A stretch of DNA of 64,000 nucleotides, from positions 2,480,001 to 2,544,000 of the forward strand of contig OY969722.1 of NCBI GenBank assembly GCA_963702165.1, read 5' to 3'. Both the position numbers and the translations under genes were made by a program. The notes under the pieces are model-generated. The model worked only from the letters and a program-made list of their open reading frames with translations. It was not told where the DNA came from and made no database searches. Within the stretch, counting starts at the first letter, position 1; each line of letters opens with the position of its first letter. Positions 20,315-28,971 of the stretch are shown in pieces. The DNA comes from Terrimesophilobacter sp963702165. GTDB lineage: Bacteria > Actinomycetota > Actinomycetes > Actinomycetales > Microbacteriaceae.

Positions 20315-20498
20315 CTGTGGAGGAGGGGTTGGCTGCGCGCAGTTGCGGCGGACCGCGGCAGTTGCGGACAGGGGCACCAGGTGCGCCGGGCGCGGATGTC
20401 CGGAACGGGCGCGTTGCGTAGCACAGAGGCGCTTGGACGGATAGCGTGCGGATGTCCGGAACGGGCGCGCGGCGGCCCCTGCGGGAAGCGGATGTCCC
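20315..20498. repeat. Right arm of the inverted repeat bounding the island
   Basis: 20315-20413 is the inverted partner of 18297-18394. The core GCGGATGTCCGG occurs at 20392-20403 and 20448-20459, with a variant GCGGATGTCCC at 20488-20498, so this arm also has tandem, diverged units. Part of the 620-base gene-free stretch 20274-20893. Confidence 0.7.
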
Positions 20499-20554
20499 GA
20501 CTTGCGGCCGGCGCGCACGCGGTAGAGTGGCTGAAGCGGAGTCCGCGACACGCC

Positions 20555-20585
20555 CGGGTTGCAGCAAATGCCGGGTTGTGGCAAA
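20555..20585 (+). promoter_or_regulatory. Direct repeat in the S10-operon leader
   Basis: CGGGTTGCAGCAAA (20555-20568) and CGGGTTGTGGCAAA (20572-20585): 12 of 14 bases identical, 17-base period. The S10 promoter must lie between the inverted-repeat arm and rpsJ; TTGCAG (20559) and TTGTGG (20576) within these repeats are possible -35 elements, but no good -10 is seen. The remaining ~300 bases to rpsJ hold no gene. Confidence 0.35.
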
Positions 20586-20893
20586 CTCTTCTAGTTCAAC
20601 ATTTCGTTTCACCGCGCAGGTGGGCGGATCACTATCCAGGCAGTGCATAGGACACGTTTCCTAGGCCGCGGGTAGCAGAACACAAAAACCGACACTCGAA
20701 GATCCGTGGTGACACGTGTGTCCTTCCGAGGGCGACACGCCCGAGCGCGGGGGTCGGTGAATGACGTTGCGTCCGGTGGAGACATCGCCGGGCGTGTGAC
20801 AGAAAAACAGTGGTGCGAAAGCAGAAGTGCTTTCAGCTGCACAGGTTCATCCGGTTCCCGGATGCGCCCGTACAACAGAGAGAGAGTCAGGCT

Positions 20894-21202
20894 ATGGCGG
20901 GACAGAAGATCCGCATCCGACTGAAGTCGTATGACCACGAGGTCATCGACAGCTCGGCGCGCAAGATCGTCGACACGGTCACCCGTGCGGGTGCGACGGT
21001 TGTCGGCCCAGTGCCGCTTCCGACCGAGAAGAACGTGGTCACTGTGATCCGTTCCCCTCACAAGTACAAGGACAGCCGAGAGCACTTCGAGAAGCGCACC
21101 CACAAGCGCCTGATCGACATCATCGACCCGACTCCGAAGGCCGTCGACTCGCTCATGCGTCTCGACCTGCCCGCTGACGTCAACATCGAGATCAAGCTCT
21201 GA
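20894..21202 (+). CDS. rpsJ: 30S ribosomal protein S10
   Basis: Small-subunit head protein (also NusE in antitermination), 102 aa. MAGQKIRIRLKSYDHEVID start and the SPHKYKDSREHFE block are diagnostic. ATG 20894 is chosen by homology over an in-frame upstream start at 20810; GAGAGAGTCAGG precedes it. First gene of the S10 operon. Confidence 0.97.
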   Translation: MAGQKIRIRLKSYDHEVIDSSARKIVDTVTRAGATVVGPVPLPTEKNVVTVIRSPHKYKDSREHFEKRTHKRLIDIIDPTPKAVDSLMRLDLPADVNIEIKL

Positions 21203-21225
21203 GCTGGATAGGGACTGTAGAGAAC

Positions 21226-21882
21226 ATGGCTACCGCCACTAACAAGACCATCAAGGGTCTGCTCGGCACCAAGCTCGGCATGACCCAGGTGTGGGATTCC
21301 AACAACAAGCTCATCCCGGTCACGGTCATCGAGGTCGCCCCGAACGTCGTGACGCAGCTGCGCACCGAGGACGTTGACGGCTACTCGGCCGTGCAGATCG
21401 CCTACGGCCAGATCGACCCGCGCAAGGTCAACAAGCCCAGCGCCGGCCACTTCGCCAAGGCAGGCGTGACCCCGCGCCGCTTCCTCACCGAGATTCGCAC
21501 CGCGGATGCCGCCGAGTACAGCCTCGGCCAGGAGCTCACGGTCGACGCCTTCGAGGCCGGCACCAAGGTCGACGTCGTCGGCACCAGCAAGGGCAAGGGC
21601 TTCGCCGGTGCCATGAAGCGCCACAACTTCCAGGGTGTCAGCGCATCACACGGTGCCCACCGCAACCACCGCAAGCCCGGCTCGATCGGCGCTTCTGCCA
21701 CTCCGGGCCGCGTGTTCAAGGGCAAGAAGATGGCCGGCCGGATGGGTGGCGAGCGCGTTGCGGTGCAGAACCTCACGGTCCACGCCGTCGACGCCGAGAA
21801 GAACCTCCTGCTGGTCAAGGGTGCCGTTCCCGGCGCTCGCGGCCGCATCGTATTCGTTCGCACTTCAGTGAAGGGGGCGTAA
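21226..21882 (+). CDS. rplC: 50S ribosomal protein L3
   Basis: Early 23S rRNA binder near the peptidyl-transferase centre, 218 aa. Contains KLGMTQVW and the central finger FQGVSASHGAHRNHRKPGSIG; the Gln in FQGV is the residue methylated in many bacteria. 23 bases after rpsJ. Confidence 0.97.
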   Translation: MATATNKTIKGLLGTKLGMTQVWDSNNKLIPVTVIEVAPNVVTQLRTEDVDGYSAVQIAYGQIDPRKVNKPSAGHFAKAGVTPRRFLTEIRTADAAEYSLGQELTVDAFEAGTKVDVVGTSKGKGFAGAMKRHNFQGVSASHGAHRNHRKPGSIGASATPGRVFKGKKMAGRMGGERVAVQNLTVHAVDAEKNLLLVKGAVPGARGRIVFVRTSVKGA

Positions 21883-21884
21883 CC

Positions 21885-22547
21885 ATGGCCGCAGCTAGCA
21901 CGCTCGACGTCGTCGACGCCAAGGGCAAGAAGGCCGGCACGGTCGACCTTCCCGCCGAGGTCTTCGACGTCCAGACCAACGTTCCGCTGATCCACCAGGT
22001 GGTCGTCGCCCAGCGCGCCGCCGCCCGCCAGGGCACCCACTCCACGCTCCGCCGTGGCGAGGTCTCCGGCTCCGGTGTCAAGCCGTTCAAGCAGAAGGGC
22101 ACCGGTCGTGCCCGTCAGGGCTCCGTCCGCATGCCGCAGCACCGCGGTGGTGGCATCGTCCACGGGCCGAAGCCCCGCGACTACGACCAGCGCACCCCCA
22201 AGAAGATGATCGCCGCTGCACTGCTCGGAGCACTCTCCGACCGTGCCCGTGGCGAGCGCATCCACGTCATCGAGTCCCTCGTTGTCGGCGACACCCCGTC
22301 GACGAAGGTCGTCTCGGAGCTGCTCGACACCGTCACCTCGAGCCGCAACGTGCTCATCGTGATCGAGCGTGACGACGAGCTCGGCTACAAGAGCGTGCGC
22401 AACATGCCCACCGTCCACGTCCTGCCCGTTGACCAGCTCAACGCATACGACGTGCTCGTGAGCGACGACATCGTCTTCACCAAGGCAGCGTTCGAGTCGT
22501 TCGTCGCCGCGAAGACCGCGAACAAGACTGAGGAGGCCAGCGCATGA
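21885..22547 (+). CDS. rplD: 50S ribosomal protein L4
   Basis: Exit-tunnel protein, 220 aa. The extended loop region KQKGTGRARQGSVRMPQHRGG is intact and TPKKM follows. 2 bases after rplC; the stop overlaps the rplW ATG (ATGA). In E. coli L4 represses its own operon; no equivalent leader structure was identified here. Confidence 0.96.
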   Translation: MAAASTLDVVDAKGKKAGTVDLPAEVFDVQTNVPLIHQVVVAQRAAARQGTHSTLRRGEVSGSGVKPFKQKGTGRARQGSVRMPQHRGGGIVHGPKPRDYDQRTPKKMIAAALLGALSDRARGERIHVIESLVVGDTPSTKVVSELLDTVTSSRNVLIVIERDDELGYKSVRNMPTVHVLPVDQLNAYDVLVSDDIVFTKAAFESFVAAKTANKTEEASA

Positions 22548-22843
22548 GCGCCACCTATAAGGACCCGCGCGACGTCATCCTCGCGCCCGTCGTCTCGGAG
22601 AAGAGCTACAGCCTGATCGATCAGGGCAAGTACACCTTCGAGGTGGACCCCCGCTCGAACAAGACCGAGATCAAGCTCGCGATCGAGAAGATCTTCGGCG
22701 TCAAGGTCGAGTCGATCAACACGCTCAACAAGAAGGGCAAGACGCGCCGCACCAAGTTCGGTATCGGCAAGCGCAAGGACACCAAGCGCGCGATCGTCAC
22801 CCTCAAGTCCGGTTCAATCGACATCTTCACGGCTGTCGGCTAG
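22544..22843 (+). CDS. rplW: 50S ribosomal protein L23
   Basis: Tunnel-exit protein and docking site for trigger factor and SRP, 99 aa. Family blocks DVILAPVVSEKSY and GKTRRTKFGIGKR. The start overlaps the rplD stop by four bases. Confidence 0.96.
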   Translation: MSATYKDPRDVILAPVVSEKSYSLIDQGKYTFEVDPRSNKTEIKLAIEKIFGVKVESINTLNKKGKTRRTKFGIGKRKDTKRAIVTLKSGSIDIFTAVG

Positions 22844-22861
22844 GGCTGAAGGAAGAGAAAC

Positions 22862-23701
22862 ATGGCTATTCGCAAGTACAAGCCCACGACGCCAGGTCGT
22901 CGCGGCTCCTCGGTGGCAGATTTCGCCGAGATCACCCGCTCGACCCCGGAGAAGTCGCTGCTGCGTCCGCTCCCGAAGACGGGTGGCCGCAACAGCTCCG
23001 GCCGTATCACCACGCGTCACATCGGTGGCGGCCACAAGCGCCAGTACCGCGTCATCGACTTCAAGCGCAATGACAAGGATGGCGTCAACGCCAAGGTCGC
23101 TCACATCGAGTACGACCCGAACCGCACCGCGCGCATCGCGCTGCTGCACTTCGTCGACGGCACCAAGCGGTACATCATCGCGCCGGAGAAGCTGAAGCAG
23201 GGCGACATCGTCGAGTCCGGTCCGTCGGCTGACATCAAGCCGGGCAACAACCTGCCGCTGAAGAACATCCCGGTCGGTACGGTCGTGCATGCGATCGAGC
23301 TCAAGCCGGGCGGTGGCGCCAAGCTCGCCCGTTCCGCCGGCTCCTCGGTGCGCCTGGTCGCCAAGGATGGCCCGTACGCGCAGCTCCGCCTGCCCTCGGG
23401 TGAGATCCGCAACGTCGACGCGCGCTGCCGCGCCACCGTCGGCGAGGTCGGCAACGCCGAGCAGTCGAACATCAACTGGGGCAAGGCCGGCCGGATGCGC
23501 TGGAAGGGTGTCCGCCCGACCGTCCGCGGTGTCGCCATGAACCCGGTCGACCACCCGCACGGTGGTGGTGAGGGCAAGACCTCCGGTGGTCGCCACCCGG
23601 TTACCCCGTGGGGCCAGGCCGAGGGCCGTACCCGCAAGCCCAACCTGGAGAGCGACAAGCTCATCGTCCGCCGTCGCACCGTCGGCAAGAAGCGCAAGTA
23701 G
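22862..23701 (+). CDS. rplB: 50S ribosomal protein L2
   Basis: Subunit-joining and peptidyl-transferase-region protein, 279 aa. Contains the family motif MNPVDHPHGGGEGK with the conserved His in the C-terminal part and SAGSSVRLVAKDGPYA-like middle blocks. ATG 22862 with GGAAGAGAAAC upstream. Confidence 0.97.
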   Translation: MAIRKYKPTTPGRRGSSVADFAEITRSTPEKSLLRPLPKTGGRNSSGRITTRHIGGGHKRQYRVIDFKRNDKDGVNAKVAHIEYDPNRTARIALLHFVDGTKRYIIAPEKLKQGDIVESGPSADIKPGNNLPLKNIPVGTVVHAIELKPGGGAKLARSAGSSVRLVAKDGPYAQLRLPSGEIRNVDARCRATVGEVGNAEQSNINWGKAGRMRWKGVRPTVRGVAMNPVDHPHGGGEGKTSGGRHPVTPWGQAEGRTRKPNLESDKLIVRRRTVGKKRK

Positions 23702-23713
23702 GAGTTGTAGAGG

Positions 23714-23995
23714 ATGCCACGCAGTCTCAAGAAGGGCCCCTTCGTTGACGACCACCTGCTTCGCAAGGTCGTTACTCAGAACGAGGCCAAGAGCAAGAAC
23801 GTGATCAAGACCTGGTCGCGCCGCTCCATGATCGTCCCGGCCATGCTCGGCCACACGATCGCGGTGCACGACGGTCGCAAGCACATCCCGGTGTTCATCA
23901 CCGAGACCATGGTGGGCCACAAGCTCGGAGAGTTCGCCCCCACCCGCACCTTCCGTGGACACGTGAAGGACGACAAGAAGGGTCGTCGCCGCTAA
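23714..23995 (+). CDS. rpsS: 30S ribosomal protein S19
   Basis: Head protein contacting 16S rRNA and L5, 93 aa. MPRSLKKGPFVDDHLL start and the KTWSRRSMIVPAMLGHTIAV block are diagnostic. 12 bases after rplB. Confidence 0.97.
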   Translation: MPRSLKKGPFVDDHLLRKVVTQNEAKSKNVIKTWSRRSMIVPAMLGHTIAVHDGRKHIPVFITETMVGHKLGEFAPTRTFRGHVKDDKKGRRR

Positions 23996-24021
23996 CCGCG
24001 GTGACGCAAGGAGGTAGAGAA

Positions 24022-24417
24022 ATGGTGGAGTCGATCGCACGAGTGCGACACATCCGCGTCACCCCCATGAAGGCTCGCCGCGTCGTCGACATGATCCGCG
24101 GCAAGCAGGCAACAGAGGCGCTCGCCATTCTGAAGTTCGCGCCCCAGGCAGCGAGCGAGCCCGTGTACAAGCTGGTCGCATCTGCGGTCGCCAACGCCCG
24201 GGTCAAGGCTGACAGCGAGAACACGTACCTGAACGAGGACGACCTGTTCATCGCCAAGGCCTTTGTTGACGAGGGCACGACGCTCAAGCGGTTCCAGCCG
24301 CGAGCTCAGGGCCGCGCGTTCAAGATCCTCAAGCGCACCAGCCACATCACCGTGGTGCTGGCGACGCCAAGCGAGGCCGACGTGGCACAGGCTGCCAGGA
24401 AGGCAGGAAAGAAGTAA
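24022..24417 (+). CDS. rplV: 50S ribosomal protein L22
   Basis: Tunnel-lining protein, 131 aa. ATG 24022 (MVESIARVRHIRVTPMKARRVVD) is chosen over an in-frame GTG at 24001 because AAGGAGG (24009-24015) lies 6 bases upstream and the protein then aligns with the family. The stop shares one base with the rpsC start. Confidence 0.95.
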   Translation: MVESIARVRHIRVTPMKARRVVDMIRGKQATEALAILKFAPQAASEPVYKLVASAVANARVKADSENTYLNEDDLFIAKAFVDEGTTLKRFQPRAQGRAFKILKRTSHITVVLATPSEADVAQAARKAGKK

Positions 24418-25178
24418 TGGGACAGAAAGTCAATCCGTACGGCTTCCGCCTCGGAATCACCACCGACCACGTGTCGCGCTGGTACTCCGACAGCACCAAG
24501 CCCGGACAGCGTTACAGCGACTTCGTCGCCGAGGACGTCAAGATCCGTCGCCTGCTGAGCACCTCGCTCGACCGTGCCGGCGTCGCCCGCATTGAGATCG
24601 AGCGCACGCGTGACCGCGTCCGCGTCGACATCCACACCGCGCGCCCCGGCATCGTGATCGGCCGCCGCGGAGCCGAGGCCGAGCGCATCCGCACCGACCT
24701 CGAGAAGCTCACCGGCAAGCAGATCCAGCTGAACATCCTCGAGGTGAAGAACCCCGAGGCCGAGGCTCAGCTCGTCGCGCAGGGCATCGCCGAGCAGCTC
24801 TCCGCACGTGTGGCGTTCCGCCGCGCGATGCGCAAGGGCCTGCAGGGCGCCCAGCGCGCCGGCGCCAAGGGTGTCCGGATCCAGGTCTCCGGCCGCCTCG
24901 GTGGCGCTGAGATGAGCCGCTCCGAGTTCTACCGCGAGGGTCGCGTTCCGCTGCACACGCTGCGTGCGAACATCGACTTCGGCTTCTACGAGGCCCGCAC
25001 CACCTTCGGCCGCATCGGTGTGAAGGTGTGGATCTACAAGGGCGACATCACCAACAAGGAACTCGCGCGCGAGCAGGCGAACCAGAAGTCGTCTCGTCCC
25101 GACCGCCGTGACAGCGACCGCCCCCGTCGTGGCGCACGCGCAGAGGCCGCTCCGGCGGCAGTAGGGGCGGAGGGCTAA
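24417..25178 (+). CDS. rpsC: 30S ribosomal protein S3
   Basis: mRNA-entry protein of the small subunit, 253 aa. KH domain with the GxxG-type loop at VIGRRGAE (about residues 80-87), then the S3 C-terminal domain. The last ~35 residues form an Arg/Ala-rich tail (SSRPDRRDSDRPRRGARAE), a common actinobacterial extension. Confidence 0.96.
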   Translation: MGQKVNPYGFRLGITTDHVSRWYSDSTKPGQRYSDFVAEDVKIRRLLSTSLDRAGVARIEIERTRDRVRVDIHTARPGIVIGRRGAEAERIRTDLEKLTGKQIQLNILEVKNPEAEAQLVAQGIAEQLSARVAFRRAMRKGLQGAQRAGAKGVRIQVSGRLGGAEMSRSEFYREGRVPLHTLRANIDFGFYEARTTFGRIGVKVWIYKGDITNKELAREQANQKSSRPDRRDSDRPRRGARAEAAPAAVGAEG

Positions 25179-25181
25179 AGA

Positions 25182-25600
<419 letters not shown>

Positions 25601-25601
<1 letters not shown>

Positions 25602-25927
25602 TGGCGATCGGTTCCAAGGAGCTCCGCCCCAGCGAGCTCGACACATTCGAAGACGAGAGACTCGTCGAAGAACTCAAGAAGGCCAAGGAAGAGCTGTTCA
25701 ACCTGCGCTTCCAGTCGGCCACCGGCCAGCTCGAGAGCCACGGACGCCTGCGCGCCGTGAAGCGCGACATCGCCCGTATCTACACGGTCATCCGTGAGCG
25801 TGAGCTCGGCCTCCGGGCCACCCCGGCCCCGGTCGAGGTCGCGGCGAAGCCGGCCAAGAAGAGCAAGAAGTCGGACGAGGCGGCCGAGGCCAAGGCTGAG
25901 ACCGACGCGAACGAGGACGGTAACTAA
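25601..25927 (+). CDS. rpmC: 50S ribosomal protein L29 with C-terminal extension
   Basis: Tunnel-exit protein. 108 aa from ATG 25601, which overlaps the rplP stop. The L29 core (ELRPSELDTFEDERLVEELK ... QLESHGRLRAVKRDIARI) covers about residues 6-68. The last ~35 residues are a Lys/Ala then Glu/Asp-rich tail not present in the ~65-aa family standard. The stop overlaps the rpsQ start. Confidence 0.94.
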
Positions 25928-26223
25928 TGGCAGAGAAGAAGGCCCAGGCAGAGGTCGGGACCGAGAAGCTCGAGCGCCCGTACCGCAAGATCCGTCGCGG
26001 CTACGTCAGCAGCGACAAGATGGACAAGACGATCGTCGTCGAGGTCGAAGACCGCGTGAAGCACCCGCTGTATGGCAAGGTCCTGCGCCGCACCTCCAAG
26101 GTGAAGGTGCACGACGAGACCAACTCGGCCGGTATCGGCGACCTTGTTGTGATCAGCGAGACGCGGCCGTTGAGCGCCACCAAGCGCTGGCGCCTTGTCG
26201 AGATTCTTGAGAAGGCCAAGTAA
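25927..26223 (+). CDS. rpsQ: 30S ribosomal protein S17
   Basis: OB-fold 16S rRNA-binding protein, 98 aa. Family blocks GYVSSDKMDKTIVVEV and VISETRPLSATKRWRLVEI. A short ~20-residue N-terminal extension precedes the fold. Coupled to rpmC by TAATG. Confidence 0.96.
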   Translation: MAEKKAQAEVGTEKLERPYRKIRRGYVSSDKMDKTIVVEVEDRVKHPLYGKVLRRTSKVKVHDETNSAGIGDLVVISETRPLSATKRWRLVEILEKAK

Positions 26224-26263
26224 GCGCGAGCTTGCTTGCTTACGGAATTAGAGGAATAGGACA

Positions 26264-26632
26264 ATGCTTCAGCAGGAATCCAGGCTCAAGGTCGCCGACA
26301 ACACCGGCGCCAAGGAGCTGCTCACGATTCGCGTGCTCGGGGGCTCCGGACGGCGCTACGCCGGACTGGGCGACACGATCGTCGCCACGGTCAAGGACGC
26401 CATCCCCGGTGGCAACGTGAAGAAGGGCGAGATCGTCAAAGCGGTCATCGTCCGTACCAAGAAGGAGACACGTCGTCCCGACGGCTCCTACATCAAGTTC
26501 GACGAGAACGCGGCAGTCATCCTGAAGAACGATGGCGACCCCCGCGGCACTCGCATCTTCGGACCGGTCGGTCGCGAACTCCGCGACAAGAAGTTCATGA
26601 AGATCATCTCGCTGGCACCGGAGGTTATTTAG
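26264..26632 (+). CDS. rplN: 50S ribosomal protein L14
   Basis: Intersubunit-bridge protein, 122 aa, full length. Starts MLQQESRLKVADNTGAKEL and contains AVIVRTKKETRRPDGSYI. First gene of the spc operon; the 40-base gap from rpsQ shows no separate promoter. Confidence 0.97.
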   Translation: MLQQESRLKVADNTGAKELLTIRVLGGSGRRYAGLGDTIVATVKDAIPGGNVKKGEIVKAVIVRTKKETRRPDGSYIKFDENAAVILKNDGDPRGTRIFGPVGRELRDKKFMKIISLAPEVI

Positions 26633-26634
26633 TC

Positions 26635-26985
26635 ATGGCGAAGATCAAGAAGGGCGACCTCGTGCAGGTCATCTCGGGTCGCAGCCAGGACCGTGGCGGC
26701 GACCGTGGCAAGCAGGGCCGTGTGCTCGAGGTGCTCATCGAGAAGAACCGTGTCGTGGTCGAAGGCGTGAACTTCGTCACCAAGCACGTTCGCGTCGGAC
26801 AGACCCAGCGCGGCACCAAGACCGGTGGCATCGAGACTCACGAGGCGCCCATCCACATCTCCAACGTGGCTGTGGTCGACCCCAAGTCGAAGAAGCCCAC
26901 CCGCGTCGGCTACCGCGTCGAGAAGAACGCTGAGGGCAGGACTGTCCGCGTTCGTTACGCAAAGAACTCAGGTGAGGACCTGTAA
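26635..26985 (+). CDS. rplX: 50S ribosomal protein L24
   Basis: Assembly-initiator protein of the large subunit, 116 aa. KOW motif at the start (KKGDLVQVISGRSQDRGG, then GKQGRVLEV). 2 bases after rplN; the stop overlaps the rplE ATG. Confidence 0.96.
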   Translation: MAKIKKGDLVQVISGRSQDRGGDRGKQGRVLEVLIEKNRVVVEGVNFVTKHVRVGQTQRGTKTGGIETHEAPIHISNVAVVDPKSKKPTRVGYRVEKNAEGRTVRVRYAKNSGEDL

Positions 26986-27578
26986 TGACTGACACCGCAA
27001 CTGCTGCTGCGGCACCGCGCATCGCGCCGCGCCTCAAGCAGAAGTACAAGACCGAGATCATCGAGCAGCTGAAGAAGGACTTCGGCTTCACGAACGTGCA
27101 CCAGGTCCCCGGCCTGGTGAAGATCGTCGTGAACACCGGTGTCGGTGACGCTGCCCGCGATGGCAAGCTCATCGACGGCGCGGTCCGCGACCTCACGCTC
27201 ATCACGGGCCAGAAGCCGCAGGTCACCGCCGCCCGCAAGTCGATCGCGCAGTTCAAGCTGCGTGAGGGAATGCCCATCGGCGCCCACGTCACGCTTCGTG
27301 GCGACCGCGCCTGGGAGTTCCTGGACCGTCTCCTCACGCTCGCTCTGCCCCGCATCCGGGACTTCCGCGGCCTGAGCGACCGGCAGTTCGACGGCAACGG
27401 CAACTACACCTTCGGCCTCAACGAGCAGTCCATGTTCCACGAGATCGACCAGGACAAGATCGACCGCGTGCGTGGCTTCGACATCACCGTCGTGACCACC
27501 GCGAAGAACGACGACGAGGGTCGCGCGCTGCTCAAGGCGCTGGGCTTCCCGTTCAGGACAGCAGAGAACTCCAACTAA
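26985..27578 (+). CDS. rplE: 50S ribosomal protein L5
   Basis: 5S rRNA-binding central-protuberance protein, 197 aa. Family blocks VPGLVKIVVNTGVGDA, GQKPQVTAARKSIAQFKLREG and MPIGAHVTLRGDRAWEFLDRL. In many actinobacteria a short zinc-type rpsN (S14) follows; here the next 77 bases (27579-27655) are non-coding and rpsH comes directly after. Confidence 0.97.
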   Translation: MTDTATAAAAPRIAPRLKQKYKTEIIEQLKKDFGFTNVHQVPGLVKIVVNTGVGDAARDGKLIDGAVRDLTLITGQKPQVTAARKSIAQFKLREGMPIGAHVTLRGDRAWEFLDRLLTLALPRIRDFRGLSDRQFDGNGNYTFGLNEQSMFHEIDQDKIDRVRGFDITVVTTAKNDDEGRALLKALGFPFRTAENSN

Positions 27579-27655
27579 GGCACCACCGATCGACCAGGTC
27601 GGCTCCCTACGTAACGGGTGATCCGAAACCAGACGAGAACAGGAAAACAAACGCA

Positions 27656-28054
27656 ATGACAATGACAGATCCGGTCGCAGACTTGCTGACCCGGCTGCGC
27701 AACGCCAACTCGGCGTACCACGACTCGGTCTCACTGCCCAGCAGCAAGCTGAAGACCCACATCGCGGACATCCTCAAGAGCGAGGGCTACATCGCCGACT
27801 GGCGCGTCGAGGACGCACGGGTTGGTTCGACGCTCACGATCGACCTCAAGTACGGTCCCAACCGTGAGCGCACGATCGCCGGCATCAAGCGCGTGTCGAA
27901 GCCCGGTCTGCGCGTCTACGCACGCAGCACCGAGATCCCGCGCGTGTTCGGCGGCCTCGGCGTCGCGATCCTGTCCACCTCGTCGGGCCTCCTCACGGAC
28001 CGCCAGGCGACCGAGAAGGGTGTGGGTGGGGAAGTCCTCGCCTACGTTTGGTAA
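27656..28054 (+). CDS. rpsH: 30S ribosomal protein S8
   Basis: Central-domain 16S rRNA binder, 132 aa. MTMTDPVADLLTRLRNAN start and the C-terminal ILSTSSGLLTDRQA motif are diagnostic. In E. coli S8 represses the spc operon; no leader target was recognised here. Confidence 0.97.
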   Translation: MTMTDPVADLLTRLRNANSAYHDSVSLPSSKLKTHIADILKSEGYIADWRVEDARVGSTLTIDLKYGPNRERTIAGIKRVSKPGLRVYARSTEIPRVFGGLGVAILSTSSGLLTDRQATEKGVGGEVLAYVW

Positions 28055-28060
28055 CGCACA

Positions 28061-28597
28061 ATGTCTCGAATCGGAAGACTTCCCATCGCGATCCCGTCCG
28101 GGGTCGACGTCAAGATCGACGGCTCGGCCGTCACTGTCAAGGGCCCGAAGGGTGAGCTCAGCCTCGCCGTCGCCAGCCCGATCACCGTCAACGTCGAGGA
28201 CGGCCAGGTCCTCGTGACGCGTCCGGATGACGAGCGCGAGTCGCGCTCGCTGCACGGCCTCACCCGCACGCTCATCGCGAACCAGATCCTCGGTGTCACC
28301 GAGGGCTACTCCAAGGCCCTCGAGATCGTCGGCACCGGTTACCGCGTTGCGCAGAAGGGCAACGCGCTCGAGTTCGCGCTCGGCTACTCGCACCCGATCA
28401 CGTTCGAGGCGCCCCAGGGCATCACGTTCGCGGTCGAGGGCAACACCAAGCTGTCGGTGCACGGTATCGACAAGCAGCAGGTGGGCGAGGTCGCGGCCAA
28501 CATTCGTAAGCTGCGCAAGCCGGAACCCTACAAGGGCAAGGGTGTCCGGTACGCCGGCGAGGTAGTCCGCCGCAAGGCCGGAAAGGCTGGTAAGTAA
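28061..28597 (+). CDS. rplF: 50S ribosomal protein L6
   Basis: GTPase-centre neighbour, 178 aa, with the internal duplication of the L6 fold. MSRIGRLPIAIPSGVDV start and the end motif RKPEPYKGKGVRYAGEVV are complete. 6 bases after rpsH. Confidence 0.97.
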   Translation: MSRIGRLPIAIPSGVDVKIDGSAVTVKGPKGELSLAVASPITVNVEDGQVLVTRPDDERESRSLHGLTRTLIANQILGVTEGYSKALEIVGTGYRVAQKGNALEFALGYSHPITFEAPQGITFAVEGNTKLSVHGIDKQQVGEVAANIRKLRKPEPYKGKGVRYAGEVVRRKAGKAGK

Positions 28598-28599
28598 CT

Positions 28600-28971
28600 A
28601 TGGCTCTCGGAACAAGAGGGAAGAGCAAGTCTGCCGCCAAGGCGCGCAGGCACACACGCCTCCGCAAGAAGATCGTCGGCAGCGAGCTGCGTCCGCGCCT
28701 CGTTGTCACCCGGTCCGCCCGCCACGTCTTCGTGCAGGTCGTCGACGACAGCAAGGGTCACACCCTGGCGTCCGCGTCCACCATGGAGTCGGAGCTGCGC
28801 GGCATGGACGGCGACAAGACCGCCAAGGCACGCAAGGTCGGCGAGCTCGTCGCTGAGCGTGCGAAGCAGGCAGGCATCGAAGCAGTGGTGTTCGACCGCG
28901 GTGGAAGCCGGTACGCCGGCCGCGTCGCGGCGATCGCCGAGGGAGCTCGAGAGGGTGGTTTGAGCCTGTGA
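28600..28971 (+). CDS. rplR: 50S ribosomal protein L18
   Basis: 5S rRNA-binding protein, 123 aa. Blocks RKKIVGSELRPRLVVTRSA and FDRGGSRYAGRVAAIAEGA. The stop overlaps the GTG of rpsE (GTGA). Confidence 0.96.
   Translation: MALGTRGKSKSAAKARRHTRLRKKIVGSELRPRLVVTRSARHVFVQVVDDSKGHTLASASTMESELRGMDGDKTAKARKVGELVAERAKQAGIEAVVFDRGGSRYAGRVAAIAEGAREGGLSL

Noticed and set aside
20281..20530. Open frames in the right repeat arm that resemble open frames in the left arm
   Set aside because: The similarity is explained by the DNA-level inverted repeat; there are no ribosome sites and no recognisable protein family.
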